From the NCBI GenBank assembly GCA_016286035.1, contig JAEERY010000072.1:39834-103833 (forward strand): DNA of 64,000 nt, in the 5' to 3' direction. Positions 19,057 to 28,928 of the stretch are shown here, piece by piece (the first letter of the stretch is position 1; each line of letters begins with the position of its first letter). The position numbers and the translations under genes are program-made. Under the pieces are notes generated by a model. The model saw only the letters and a list, made by a program, of their open reading frames with translations. It was not told the DNA's origin and did not search any database. This DNA comes from Lachnospiraceae bacterium. Its GTDB lineage: Bacteria > Bacillota > Clostridia > Lachnospirales > Lachnospiraceae.

Positions 19057-21567
19057 ATGATGGAAGATAGGATTTTTGACAAAATTAAACATGTAGACTT
19101 AAAAAAGACCATGGAGACGTCTTATATAGACTACGCCATGAGTGTAATCGCATCAAGAGCACTTCCTGATGTAAGAGATGGTCTAAAACCGGTTCAGAGA
19201 AGAGTACTTTACTCTATGATCGAACTTAATAACACTCCCGACAAACCGCACAGAAAGAGTGCACGTATAGTCGGTGATACGATGGGTAAATACCATCCTC
19301 ACGGTGATAGTTCGATCTACGGAGCTTTGGTAAACATGGCTCAGGACTGGTCTTTCAGATATCCTTTAGTAGACGGACACGGTAACTTTGGTTCGGTTGA
19401 CGGTGACGGAGCTGCCGCAATGCGTTATACCGAAGCAAGATTATCAAAGATATCAATGGAGCTTATTTCCGATATAAACAAGGATACCGTTGATTTTGTT
19501 CCAAACTTTGATGAAACCGAAAAAGAACCAACCATACTTCCGAGCCGTTATCCGAATCTTTTGGTAAACGGTACCACCGGTATAGCGGTAGGTATGGCAA
19601 CAAATATACCTCCTCACAATCTCCGTGAGGTCATAAGTGCTGTCGTAAAGATCATTGACAACAAGGTTGAGGAGGACAGAGCAACCGAGATAGATGAGAT
19701 ACTTCCGCTTGTAAAAGCACCCGATTTTCCCACAGGCGGCGTGATAATAGGAACCCGCGCTGTTGAAGAAGCATATAGAACAGGTCGTGGAAAGATAAGG
19801 GTAAGAGGTGTTACAAGCATCGAAACTCTTCCTAACGGCAAGAATCAGATAATAATCACCGAACTTCCCTATATGGTCAATAAAGCAAGACTTATAGAGA
19901 AGATCGCCGAACTTCATAAAGATAAAAAGATTGACGGAATAACAGATCTTCGTGATGAATCCGACAGAGACGGAATGCGTGTTGTAATAGAACTTCGTAA
20001 GGATGTTAATGCCAATATAGTTCTCAACACACTTTATAAGCATACCCAGCTTCAAGATACGTTTGGCGTTATAATGCTCGCTCTTGCGAACAATCAGCCA
20101 AAAGTAATGAATCTTCTTGATATGCTTGTTTATTATCTGAAGCATCAGGAGGATGTTGTTACAAGAAGAACAAAATTCGATCTTCAGAAAGCCGAAGAGA
20201 GAGACCATATCTTGCAGGGTCTGCTTATCGCTCTTGATAATATCGATGAAGTCATTCAGATAATGCGTTCTTCAAAGACAACTCAGGAAGCAAAAGACAG
20301 GTTGATGGAGAGATTCGGACTTACCGATATCCAGGCAGAAGCTATCGCAAATATGCGTTTAAGAGCTTTGACAGGTCTTGAAAGAGAAAAGATCGAAAAT
20401 GAGCATGCCGAACTCATAAAGAAGATAGCTGAGTTAAAGGCTATCCTTGCTGATGAGAAGCTTCTTTTGGGTGTTATAAAGACAGAGATTCAGGAGATCG
20501 CTGATAAATACGGTGATGACAGAAGGACACAGATCGGATTTGATGAATATGATATCACAATGGAAGATCTTATCCCCAATGAAAATGTTGTCATCACGAT
20601 GTCAAACCTTGGTTATATCAAGAGAATGACCGTTGATAATTTCCATGCGCAACACAGAGGCGGCAAGGGAATAAAGGGTATGACCACTATAGAAGATGAT
20701 TATATTGAAGATCTTCTTATGACAAATACCCACAATCATGTGATGTTCTTCACAAATCACGGTCGTGTATACAGACTCAAGGTTTATGAGATACCGGAAG
20801 CAAGCCGTACTGCGAGAGGAACAGCAATAATAAATCTTCTCCAGCTCAATCCCGGAGAGAAGATATCCGCTGTAATACCTGTTACCACTTATGATGAAGA
20901 TCATAATCTCATGATGGTAACCAGAAACGGTACAGTTAAGAAGACACCGGTAACAGAATATGCAAATATCAGAAAGAACGGACTTATTGCGATTGGTCTG
21001 CGTGATGATGATGAACTGATCGAAGTTAAGACGACTACAGCTGAATCAGAGATATTCCTGGTGACAAAATACGGAATGTGCATAAGATTCAAAGAAACCG
21101 ATGTAAGAAGAACCGGCAGAAGCGCTATGGGTGTTATCGGTATGAATCTTACTGACGGTGATGAGATAGTTGGAATGCAGCTTGATCATCAGGGTGATTC
21201 ACTTCTTATCGTATCTGAAAAAGGTATGGGAAAGAGGACAGTTCTCGATGAATTCCATGTACAGAAACGTGGCGGTAAGGGAGTTAAATGCTACAAGATC
21301 ACGGAAAAGACAGGATATGTTGTTGGAGTGAAAGCCGTAACCGATGAACATGAGATCATGATGATCACTACGGAAGGTATAATAATCCAGATACCGATGA
21401 AGGATGTTAATACTTACGGCAGGATAACCTCAGGTGTCAAACTGATAAATCTTGATAATGATGTGATCTTGGCAAAGATAGCCAAAGTCAGAGAAAAGAT
21501 ATCTGAAGACGGTGAAGTCGAAGCGATAGATTACGAAACGACAGAAGAAACCACCGAAGAACAATAA
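19057..21567 (+). CDS. gyrA: DNA gyrase subunit A
   Basis: DNA cleavage and wrapping subunit of gyrase. It has 836 residues. The catalytic tyrosine is Tyr124 in [11 protein letters not shown], and the C-terminal beta-pinwheel contains the GyrA-box-like segment [11 protein letters not shown], with a second related repeat ([11 protein letters not shown]). The quinolone-resistance region reads [13 protein letters not shown]: Ser85 matches E. coli Ser83, but Gly89 stands where E. coli has Asp87. The first of two adjacent ATG codons is used here; either could start. A strong terminator follows at 21579-21617. Confidence 0.98.
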   Translation: MMEDRIFDKIKHVDLKKTMETSYIDYAMSVIASRALPDVRDGLKPVQRRVLYSMIELNNTPDKPHRKSARIVGDTMGKYHPHGDSSIYGALVNMAQDWSFRYPLVDGHGNFGSVDGDGAAAMRYTEARLSKISMELISDINKDTVDFVPNFDETEKEPTILPSRYPNLLVNGTTGIAVGMATNIPPHNLREVISAVVKIIDNKVEEDRATEIDEILPLVKAPDFPTGGVIIGTRAVEEAYRTGRGKIRVRGVTSIETLPNGKNQIIITELPYMVNKARLIEKIAELHKDKKIDGITDLRDESDRDGMRVVIELRKDVNANIVLNTLYKHTQLQDTFGVIMLALANNQPKVMNLLDMLVYYLKHQEDVVTRRTKFDLQKAEERDHILQGLLIALDNIDEVIQIMRSSKTTQEAKDRLMERFGLTDIQAEAIANMRLRALTGLEREKIENEHAELIKKIAELKAILADEKLLLGVIKTEIQEIADKYGDDRRTQIGFDEYDITMEDLIPNENVVITMSNLGYIKRMTVDNFHAQHRGGKGIKGMTTIEDDYIEDLLMTNTHNHVMFFTNHGRVYRLKVYEIPEASRTARGTAIINLLQLNPGEKISAVIPVTTYDEDHNLMMVTRNGTVKKTPVTEYANIRKNGLIAIGLRDDDELIEVKTTTAESEIFLVTKYGMCIRFKETDVRRTGRSAMGVIGMNLTDGDEIVGMQLDHQGDSLLIVSEKGMGKRTVLDEFHVQKRGGKGVKCYKITEKTGYVVGVKAVTDEHEIMMITTEGIIIQIPMKDVNTYGRITSGVKLINLDNDVILAKIAKVREKISEDGEVEAIDYETTEETTEEQ

Positions 21568-21578
21568 CAGATTACAAT

Positions 21579-21617
21579 AAAACGCAGATCAATGCATGAG
21601 TTTTGATCTGCGTTTTT
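21579..21617 (+). terminator. Intrinsic terminator of the dnaA-gyrA operon
   Basis: A perfect 14-bp stem, AAAACGCAGATCAA (21579-21592) with TTGATCTGCGTTTT (21603-21616), has a 10-base loop and a run of five T. It ends only 12 bases before the dgt start, so dgt depends on read-through or on an unseen promoter inside gyrA. Confidence 0.9.
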
Positions 21618-21629
21618 AAGGATAGGAAT

Positions 21630-23042
21630 ATGAATTGGGATCAATTACTTTGCAGTGACAGGATCAGAACAATTACAAAGAGTACAACCTCAAGCGATCT
21701 AAGGACTGAGTTTGAAAAAGATTATCACAGGATAATTGGAAGTGCGGCGTTTCGAAGACTGCAGGATAAGACTCAGGTATTTCCTCTTGATAAAAGTGAT
21801 TTTATAAGAACGAGACTTACTCATTCTTTGGAAGTGAGCTCTTTTGCCAGATCACTGGGACAAAATGTCGGAGAGAAGATGATTGCTGAAAATATAGATC
21901 CTGATTTTGGAATACAGCAAAGGGAAGATATCTGTGCAATACTGCAATGTGCCGGTCTGATACATGATATCGGTAATCCTCCGTTTGGTCATTTCGGTGA
22001 AACAGCAATTCAGGACTGGTTCAAAGAAAACCTAAGTAAACTCACATTTAAAGGAAAACCCGTAGAATCGTTTCTTTCTGAGCAGATGAAGCAGGATTTC
22101 TACAATTTTGAAGGAAACACGCAGGCATTAAGAGTAGTTAGCAAGCTGCATTTTCTTGTAGATGAGCATGGAATGAACCTTACAAAGGCTCTTCTTGCGA
22201 CTATCATTAAATATCCTGTTTCTTCACTTGATATTGATAAAAAAAGTGGTAATATTAAGACGAAAAAAATGGGTTATCTCTATGCGGAAAAGGATATATT
22301 CGATGATATCCAGGAAAGTGTTGGTACCAACGGCTCAAGACATCCGTTGACTTATCTTTTGGAAGCAGCAGATGATATAGCATATAAAACCGCAGATATT
22401 GAAGATTCCGTAAAGAAGGGTTGTATCACATATAATCAGCTGGTGGAAGAGCTTAAATCTTTGGAAATATACAAGGATGAAAACAGTTTTTATCATAAAA
22501 CAATAGACACACTTGAGCATAAGTATAAAAAGGCTGTCAAAAATAGCATTGAAAGACCTGATATATATGCAGTTCAAAACTGGGTGATAAGCATACAGGG
22601 ACAGATGCTGCTTGCCGCATCAGACAGTTTTATAAATAATTATCGTGATATAATGGACGGAACATATCGTTTTGATCTGTTTTACAAAACCGAAGAAGAA
22701 GATATCATGGATACACTCGGTGATATTGCATACAGATATTCATTTACTTCAATGCCGATATACAAGCTTGAGATCGCGGCAGACACGATATTTAATTTTT
22801 TACTGGACAGATTTGTCAAAGCCATTATAAATTTCGACACAGATGAAAAGATGAGTGTTGTCGGTACAAGAATGGTTGCTCTTATATCTGATGATTACAG
22901 AAGGATTTACAAGGTATTTTCTGAAGGAAAGAGTGAAGAAGAAAAGCTGTATTTAAGACTTGTTCTTGCGACTGATTATATATGCGGCATGACGGACAGT
23001 TTTGCAAAAAACCTGTATCAGGAACTGAACGGGATAGTGTAG
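21630..23042 (+). CDS. dgt: Deoxyguanosinetriphosphate triphosphohydrolase-like protein (dNTPase)
   Basis: HD-superfamily dNTPase that cleaves dNTPs to nucleoside and triphosphate. Start is ATG at 21630 with an AAGGATAGGA ribosome site; an in-frame TTG at 21603 lies inside the terminator stem and was rejected. The 470-residue protein has the dgt N-terminal pattern (FEKDYHRIIGSAAFRRLQDKTQVFP), the first metal His in TRLTHSLEVS, and the HD pair in LIHDIGNPPFGHFGE. A nucleotide-pool enzyme next to the replication operon fits the presence of mazG on the other side of the origin. Confidence 0.92.
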   Translation: MNWDQLLCSDRIRTITKSTTSSDLRTEFEKDYHRIIGSAAFRRLQDKTQVFPLDKSDFIRTRLTHSLEVSSFARSLGQNVGEKMIAENIDPDFGIQQREDICAILQCAGLIHDIGNPPFGHFGETAIQDWFKENLSKLTFKGKPVESFLSEQMKQDFYNFEGNTQALRVVSKLHFLVDEHGMNLTKALLATIIKYPVSSLDIDKKSGNIKTKKMGYLYAEKDIFDDIQESVGTNGSRHPLTYLLEAADDIAYKTADIEDSVKKGCITYNQLVEELKSLEIYKDENSFYHKTIDTLEHKYKKAVKNSIERPDIYAVQNWVISIQGQMLLAASDSFINNYRDIMDGTYRFDLFYKTEEEDIMDTLGDIAYRYSFTSMPIYKLEIAADTIFNFLLDRFVKAIINFDTDEKMSVVGTRMVALISDDYRRIYKVFSEGKSEEEKLYLRLVLATDYICGMTDSFAKNLYQELNGIV

Positions 23043-23057
23043 AAAAGAGGAGATATT

Positions 23058-24281
23058 ATGGAATCGTATATGATCCTGAAAGATTTGGCTATAATAGTTA
23101 TTGCAGCCAAGTTTTTTGGTATTGTTGCACGTAAATGTAAGGCACCGCAGGTTGTGGGTGAGATAATAGCCGGATTACTCATAGGACCTTGTTTTTTAAA
23201 TGTTGTTGTTCAGTCAGATTTTTTGACTAAAATGGCAGAGATTGGTGTTATCCTGCTTATGTTTTCTGCAGGACTTGAGACAGATCTTAAAGAAATGAAA
23301 AAAACAGGACTGGCCGCTTTTTTTGTGGCACTTGCCGGTGTTTTTGTGGCACTTGCCGGTGGAACCGTCTACTATTTGTGTTATTACGGATGGTCAGCGG
23401 TTGGAACTGAACAGTTTTACAGGGCAGTTTTTATCGGATGTATCATGACGGCGACAAGTGTGAGCATCACTGTACAGTCGCTTAAGGAACTGGGAAAACT
23501 AAAAGGTAAAGTTGGAACAACAATAATAAGTGCTGCGATAATAGATGATGTTATCGGAATCATAGTCCTGACATTTGTTATTGGTTTTAAAAACCCCGAT
23601 TCAAAACCTGTCAGTGTTATCATATCGACGATTCTTTTCTTTGTATTTGCAATAGTTGTCGGATTTATTTCATATAAAGTGTTTAAATGGTTCGATAACA
23701 GGTATCCGCATACCAGAAGAATACCCATTGCAGGTCTGGCATATTGTTTTGCCATGGCATTTATAGCTGAATATTTCTTTGGAATCGCAGATATTACTGG
23801 AGCTTATCTTGCAGGTATCATACTATGTTCCATAAGGGATTCGGAATATATAGCAGAGAAGATGGATATAAATTCATACATGCTTTTTGGACCCATATTT
23901 TTTGCCAGTATCGGACTTAAAACAAATATCGAAAATATTAATATGGATATATTCCTGTTCTCTATCGGATTTGTTATAGTTGCTCTTTTATGTAAGATCA
24001 TAGGATGCGGAGCTGTTGCCAAAGTATGTAAATTTAATCTTAATGATTCGGCTAAGATCGGTGTAGGCATGATGACCAGAGGTGAGGTGGCTCTTATCGT
24101 ATCTCAGAAAGGTTTATCGGTCGGACTTATGGATCCCGTATATTTCACATCGGTCATACTGTTGATCATAGTCTCTTCTATATCAACACCGATCATATTA
24201 AAGATGCTTTACAGCAAAGATGGAGAGAGCAACAGAGATCATGCGGCATTCCTGTACAAGAAAGAAAGAGAAGATGACTAG
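23058..24281 (+). CDS. Cation:proton antiporter (CPA2 family, Kef/NapA-like)
   Basis: A 407-residue polytopic membrane protein with about 12 helices and the CPA2 pattern: QVVGEIIAGLLIGP near the N-terminus, TATSVSITVQSLKELGKL in the core helix before the ion-binding region, and AIIDDVIGIIVL with the conserved acidic pair. No C-terminal TrkA-N domain is attached, so regulation differs from KefB/KefC. It probably exchanges Na+ or K+ for protons. A 21-bp tandem duplication (23320-23361) repeats FVALAG within one predicted helix. The stop overlaps the start of the following lysozyme gene. Confidence 0.88.
   Translation: MESYMILKDLAIIVIAAKFFGIVARKCKAPQVVGEIIAGLLIGPCFLNVVVQSDFLTKMAEIGVILLMFSAGLETDLKEMKKTGLAAFFVALAGVFVALAGGTVYYLCYYGWSAVGTEQFYRAVFIGCIMTATSVSITVQSLKELGKLKGKVGTTIISAAIIDDVIGIIVLTFVIGFKNPDSKPVSVIISTILFFVFAIVVGFISYKVFKWFDNRYPHTRRIPIAGLAYCFAMAFIAEYFFGIADITGAYLAGIILCSIRDSEYIAEKMDINSYMLFGPIFFASIGLKTNIENINMDIFLFSIGFVIVALLCKIIGCGAVAKVCKFNLNDSAKIGVGMMTRGEVALIVSQKGLSVGLMDPVYFTSVILLIIVSSISTPIILKMLYSKDGESNRDHAAFLYKKEREDD
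23320..23361 (+). repeat. 21-bp perfect tandem duplication inside the antiporter gene
   Basis: Two exact adjacent copies of the unit TTTTTGTGGCACTTGCCGGTG lie at 23320-23340 and 23341-23361. The reading frame is kept, adding seven residues to a predicted membrane helix. Confidence 0.92.
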
Positions 24282-25428
24282 AGATACAGAATTTGACAAC
24301 GACCTTATACATGAAAAAAGAAGAATTGCCAGAAAAAGACGCAGAAACAGGCTTATAGCGTTTTATCTTTTGGCGCTTCTTTTAATCATATCCATATCAT
24401 TCAATGCCATGCTGTATTATGAAAAGATTAGACAGAAGGCACAGATCGATGAACTTACCGTGGAAAGAGATGAGCTCATCGCTGATATGAACAGTAATTA
24501 TATAACAAATGAAGCAGCAAACCAGCTAGTTGCGGAAGCCATAAACAGTGCCGAACAGGGAAAATCCGATGAAGGACGTCAGAAATTAAAAGATGAGATC
24601 CTTGATATGTTCGAGCAGGGTGACGGTGTTCTCACAGTACTTGAAAATGTATATGCCGAAAAGATAGTTGTTCCCGATTCATCAGGATATTATTTCTATG
24701 ATGTTGACGAAACTCTTGCAAAGCATGATCTTGATCCCGAGTGTTTTGAATACCCCGTTGTAAATGAAGAGACAGGGGAAACAGAAGGCGATGTTGATTA
24801 TGTAGGCGACGGAGTCACTGTAAAAAAAGGTGTTGATGTTTCAAAGTTCCAGGGTGATATAGACTGGGAAAAAGTCAAAAAAGACGGTATGGAATTTGCT
24901 CTTATCAGATGTGGATACAGAGGATATGAGACCGGAAAGATCGTCGAAGACGAGAAATTTGAGGATAATATCAAAGCCTGTAATGAGATCGGTATTGATG
25001 CAGGCGTATATTTCTTTACTGAAGCAAAAACGGTTGCAGAAGGAAAAGAAGAAGCAGATTTTGTTATAGATCTTTTGAAAGAATATGAAGTTGAAATACA
25101 GCTTCCGATAGTCATAGACGTTGAACAGTCATCAAATCCTTCAAAAAGCAGAACAAAGAGTCTTACTCCGGAAGAAAGAACAGATATAGTTATCGCTTTT
25201 TGTGAAAGGGTAAAAGAAGCAGGATACGAGCCGATGATATATGGCAATCTCAAGAGCCATATGCGAATGACTGACATATACAAACTTGAGGAGTATCGTA
25301 AATGGTTTGCATACTACAGAACCCCTTTACGTTATCCTTATAAATTCGATATCTGGCAGTATACTTCAGCAGGAAGTGTAAACGGCATAAAGGGAGAAGT
25401 AGATATAAACTTGATGATTGAGCGATAA
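24274..25428 (+). CDS. Membrane-anchored GH25 lysozyme (muramidase)
   Basis: A 384-residue type II membrane protein. It has a basic N-terminus (KRRIARKRRRNR), one membrane helix at about residues 28-48, a coiled or helical linker, then a GH25 N-acetylmuramidase domain from about residue 185. The domain shows GVDVSKFQGDIDWEKVK, the catalytic acidic pair in IVIDVEQ, and the closing DIWQYTSAG...GEVDINL strand. It cleaves the MurNAc-GlcNAc bond of peptidoglycan. I start it at 24274, where ATGACTAG overlaps the antiporter stop. No phage genes surround it, so it is a housekeeping wall enzyme. Confidence 0.9.
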   Translation: MTRDTEFDNDLIHEKRRIARKRRRNRLIAFYLLALLLIISISFNAMLYYEKIRQKAQIDELTVERDELIADMNSNYITNEAANQLVAEAINSAEQGKSDEGRQKLKDEILDMFEQGDGVLTVLENVYAEKIVVPDSSGYYFYDVDETLAKHDLDPECFEYPVVNEETGETEGDVDYVGDGVTVKKGVDVSKFQGDIDWEKVKKDGMEFALIRCGYRGYETGKIVEDEKFEDNIKACNEIGIDAGVYFFTEAKTVAEGKEEADFVIDLLKEYEVEIQLPIVIDVEQSSNPSKSRTKSLTPEERTDIVIAFCERVKEAGYEPMIYGNLKSHMRMTDIYKLEEYRKWFAYYRTPLRYPYKFDIWQYTSAGSVNGIKGEVDINLMIER

Positions 25429-25501
25429 ACCGGGAGTTAAGATATCGAATTTTTATAACTCAATTTTATGTAACAAATCCATAATAGTTTTCTTTAATAT
25501 T

Positions 25502-25527
25502 TAAAAACAATGTAAATTAACCGATAT
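25502..25527 (+). promoter_or_regulatory. Flagellar-sigma (sigma-D/FliA)-like promoter
   Basis: TAAA (25502-25505), a 14-base spacer and ACCGATAT (25520-25527) match the Gram-positive sigma-D consensus TAAA-N14/16-GCCGATAT except for one base. The predicted start would lie near 25534, about 50 bases before the GGDEF gene. Confidence 0.55.
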
Positions 25528-25584
25528 ATTTAAAGAGTATTGCAGGTAGTCCGCATATTTTAAATAAATTGGAGCATGACTTTC

Positions 25585-27015
25585 ATGAAAATGTCAGTAG
25601 AATTATTCGACAGTATTATAAATACATCTCAGGATTGTGTATTCTGGAAGGATAAAGACAGAAGGTTTTTAGGTGTCAATCAGGCCTTTCTTGATTTTTA
25701 TGGATTTAAAACGGCAGATGTTCTTATCGGAAAGACGGATGAGGATATGGGATGGCATTCCGATCCGGAACCGTATAAGCAGGATGAATTGTGCGTTCTT
25801 GCAGGCAGAAGTACATATAAAGTTCAGGGAAAATGTATCATCAGAGGCGAGGAAAGAGATATCATTGCATCAAAACGTCCCTTGTATGATGGTGAAAATA
25901 TAGTAGGTCTTGTGGGAAGTTTTGTGGATATTACGGATGTGGTACGTCGCAAGAACAATCTTGATGGTTCGCAGATTATATATGATATAAACAATCTGAG
26001 GAGATTCGATTATTTTGATAAGATAATCGATGAGATAAGTTTGGATGAGATCCTTGATCCTTTGACCGGTATACTTTCACGTGCATACTCAATCAAATTT
26101 GTTACGTCCTTAATAGCTAATAATACTCCGTTCACTTTCACAATAATCGATCTTGATAACTTTAAGTTCATAAATGATAAATTTGGTCACAGTGCAGGTG
26201 ATAAGGTGTTAAACGCAGTATCAAAGGGACTGGCTGAGTATATAGACGGTGCAGGTCTTGCCGGCAGATTTGGAGGAGATGAACTCTTACTGATAGATCT
26301 TAATAATACCAAACAGGAAAATAAGGAGATTTTCTTTAAGAATCTCTTTGATGATTCTAAGGCTTTGCGTATAAATGTGGATTTTGAAAACGGATCTTCA
26401 TTTGTTACGGGAACAGTGGGGTGTGCCACATTTCCAGATGATGCGGATAATTTTACAGATCTTTTCGGTCTTATTGACAAGATGCTTTATCTTGGTAAAA
26501 ACAGAGGAAGAAACTGTTATACGATATATGAAAAAGAGGAACATGACGATATAGAGATCAATAAGTTAGCAAAAAACGGCATATTTACCGATATGCATGA
26601 TCTGAGACTTGGTATGGAAAATGTTAACGGGTTTAGGAATAAACTTAAAGAAGTTATGCCCATGCTTAAAAACATGCTTCAGATCGAAGATCTTTATTAT
26701 GTCTTAAAAGACAATGATATGAAATCGGTTTTAGAAGATGATTTTAGTGGAGATGCTAAAGATATCTCTAAGATCATGACAGATGATATGTTCTCGGAAA
26801 GTACGTTGGAATCGGTTAAAAAGAGTTCTCCAATGTTTTATAACACACTGATGAATAACGGTTTTGAATCGGTTATGATCTCGCGAATCAGAAAGGGATC
26901 TGATATTCACGGATATCTTATATGTGCCGTAAAGAGAAGTCTTCGGATATGGCAGGAGTATGAATGTGCCATCCTCTACTTCTTATCTGAACTGCTTGCC
27001 AATGAATTCAATTAG
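25585..27015 (+). CDS. PAS-GGDEF diguanylate cyclase
   Basis: A cytoplasmic signalling protein of 476 residues. A PAS domain covers about 5-115 (FDSIINTSQDCVFWKDKDRRFLG), a GGDEF domain about 160-305, and a C-terminal region of about 150 residues that I do not recognise but which looks like a folded sensory or GAF-type domain. The active-site loop reads RFGGDEL at about 228-234, a tolerated variant of GGDEF. The RxxD inhibitory site is absent, so the enzyme should not be feedback-inhibited by c-di-GMP. Start 25585 has GGAG ten bases upstream; the in-frame ATG at 25576 is too close to it. It is a single gene with its own sigma-D-like promoter. Confidence 0.88.
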   Translation: MKMSVELFDSIINTSQDCVFWKDKDRRFLGVNQAFLDFYGFKTADVLIGKTDEDMGWHSDPEPYKQDELCVLAGRSTYKVQGKCIIRGEERDIIASKRPLYDGENIVGLVGSFVDITDVVRRKNNLDGSQIIYDINNLRRFDYFDKIIDEISLDEILDPLTGILSRAYSIKFVTSLIANNTPFTFTIIDLDNFKFINDKFGHSAGDKVLNAVSKGLAEYIDGAGLAGRFGGDELLLIDLNNTKQENKEIFFKNLFDDSKALRINVDFENGSSFVTGTVGCATFPDDADNFTDLFGLIDKMLYLGKNRGRNCYTIYEKEEHDDIEINKLAKNGIFTDMHDLRLGMENVNGFRNKLKEVMPMLKNMLQIEDLYYVLKDNDMKSVLEDDFSGDAKDISKIMTDDMFSESTLESVKKSSPMFYNTLMNNGFESVMISRIRKGSDIHGYLICAVKRSLRIWQEYECAILYFLSELLANEFN

Positions 27016-27024
27016 TGAAAGATA

Positions 27025-28899
27025 TCATTTTGCTTTTAATACAATATCGTTATCGGAATCTACAGCGTATACAACCTCTGTCTGAAACTGCACTTGTTCA
27101 TTCATTAATGGATTAAAGAGTTCTTTAGCTGTTTCTTCTGCTTCTTCTTTTTCTGCGATATAGACAAACTGGGCATGACTTTCTCTAATCTTTTCGGCTA
27201 TAGTCTCATATGTGTCTTCATTAGTATTGTATGTATCAAAAATCAAAGAAGATGGACTTACCTCTTTCTTTAAATATGGATCATAATCCGTTATCTCCCT
27301 GTTTTCATCACGGAAAACGATGATCCTCTTTCCATAGAACTGTTCATTAGATAATCTGTAGATCAAAACCCTTCCTTCATCGGTCATCGCATCTTCAAAA
27401 ACACCATTATAATAAGCTATATGTCTTTTGTATTTGTAAAGATACTCTTTTAATCCGCCGTAATCGGTAGTCAGGAAAATAAGCAGCATAAAGACAATAA
27501 CAGCTATCCTATGAAAGATCAAATTCTTTTGTTTTTTAATTCTGTCAAACAATATACCGGCTAGGAGTATCGTGCTTCCGAAAGATATGGGACAACCGTA
27601 TCTGGATATGGAATGGCACATATTATAGGTGTTCAGATACTGCTCTTCTGTCTGAAATATTGAGATATGCGCAAAAAATATGATGCCGTAACCCAAAAGA
27701 ACCGATACTGAAAGGAAAGAAAACATCTTTACCGTCTCTGTTTTATCCAAAACTTTTTTAATTCCCAAAAAGATAACAAGTATAAACAGCAGGATGATAG
27801 TCAGACCTGTCGAAGGATCCAGTGTGACATTGTGATTTGCATGCATCGGTCTAAGCCAGAATGCTTTCGTAAAAGAGATAAGCATATCTTTTGCGATGGC
27901 AGGAAGGCGATATCCGTTAGAGATAGTGTTTTTACTTGATATTGTAAGATCGGCGATTCTTTCATTGATCTTACAGAATAAAAGCCAGCTGATATAAAAA
28001 CCGGTGCTGAAAGCAAGTGAGATAAGGATTTTTATTTGTCTTCTGGCAAATAACATATAGAAGATAATGGCAAAAAGCACCCACTCTATACCGACGGATT
28101 TGGTTAAGAACAAAACGGAAGTATATAAAGCTATCTTTGCATAATAGAAGAACTCATTGGTTTTGCTTTGCTCCCATATGGTAAGAAGGAGTATACCGTA
28201 AAGGATCCCCATTGGAATATCCGTAGCGGTCGCATACCATACTAGGCCGCTGAACACACCGGGAAGCAGGATTATTGTTAATGGAAACAGAATGCATATA
28301 AAAACAGACAGAAATCTGTTCTTAAACAGATCTGACTCTTTGATCTTTCCTGCCAGGGGCATCAATAAGATATAGACCAGAACAGAATAACCGGAAAACT
28401 GAAGACTTTCAGTATATCTGCGGGGAGAGATCTGAAGAAAAAGCCACTTAAAAAGACTTGATACAGGAGGATAATCACCGTATTCCGGACATACATTGCC
28501 GAATTTAGGTGCAAACCCGTTAAGAAAATAGAACTGTTTGGCATCTCCTACCCAGAAATTGATGTCATCTGACCATACAAGCACAGTTTTTGATATAATA
28601 ACGGATATTATTGCGACAGCTGTAAAATAGCTTAAAAACACAGGATCAGCCAGTATGGTAACCGTCTCTTTTAATTTATTAGCTCTGATAAGTAATGCTG
28701 TTTGAACAATGATATAAAAAACAGCAAACACACCGATTAGCTTCATACCTCTAAAAAATGCGAGTATATAAAGAATAAGGATCAAAACACAGGTGGATAC
28801 CGGAAAAGTATCCATGATGTTTTCCTTGTATTTGGTTGCTGTTACTGCCGACATGAGAATCAGCGCAATAAATATTGTTGATATAAAAACTAAACCCAT
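27025..28899 (-). CDS. Polytopic membrane protein, GT-C glycosyltransferase-like (paralogue A)
   Basis: A 624-residue protein with a dense series of membrane helices and a C-terminal soluble domain of about 130 residues. The first large outer loop has WSDDINFWVGDAKQ and YGDYPP, resembling the acidic loop by which GT-C enzymes (ArnT/PMT type) bind lipid-linked sugar donors. The family assignment is by architecture, not by a recognised signature. The protein at 31007-32866 is a clear paralogue over the whole length, including FLFLQISP-like and SHAQFVYI-type C-terminal segments. It is in an operon with the phosphopantetheinyl transferase and GNAT genes upstream, on the minus strand against the replication direction. 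Confidence 0.72.
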   Translation of the reverse strand: MGLVFISTIFIALILMSAVTATKYKENIMDTFPVSTCVLILILYILAFFRGMKLIGVFAVFYIIVQTALLIRANKLKETVTILADPVFLSYFTAVAIISVIISKTVLVWSDDINFWVGDAKQFYFLNGFAPKFGNVCPEYGDYPPVSSLFKWLFLQISPRRYTESLQFSGYSVLVYILLMPLAGKIKESDLFKNRFLSVFICILFPLTIILLPGVFSGLVWYATATDIPMGILYGILLLTIWEQSKTNEFFYYAKIALYTSVLFLTKSVGIEWVLFAIIFYMLFARRQIKILISLAFSTGFYISWLLFCKINERIADLTISSKNTISNGYRLPAIAKDMLISFTKAFWLRPMHANHNVTLDPSTGLTIILLFILVIFLGIKKVLDKTETVKMFSFLSVSVLLGYGIIFFAHISIFQTEEQYLNTYNMCHSISRYGCPISFGSTILLAGILFDRIKKQKNLIFHRIAVIVFMLLIFLTTDYGGLKEYLYKYKRHIAYYNGVFEDAMTDEGRVLIYRLSNEQFYGKRIIVFRDENREITDYDPYLKKEVSPSSLIFDTYNTNEDTYETIAEKIRESHAQFVYIAEKEEAEETAKELFNPLMNEQVQFQTEVVYAVDSDNDIVLKAK

Positions 28900-28928
28900 G
28901 TTAGTATTTCCGTTTTATTGGTTTTTGA

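Noticed and set aside
21603..21629. An upstream TTG start for dgt
   Set aside because: It falls inside the 3' arm of the gyrA terminator and lacks a ribosome site.
24274..25428. GH25 lysozyme as a sign of a prophage
   Set aside because: It has a membrane anchor and no phage genes around it; such lysozymes are common wall enzymes in clostridia.
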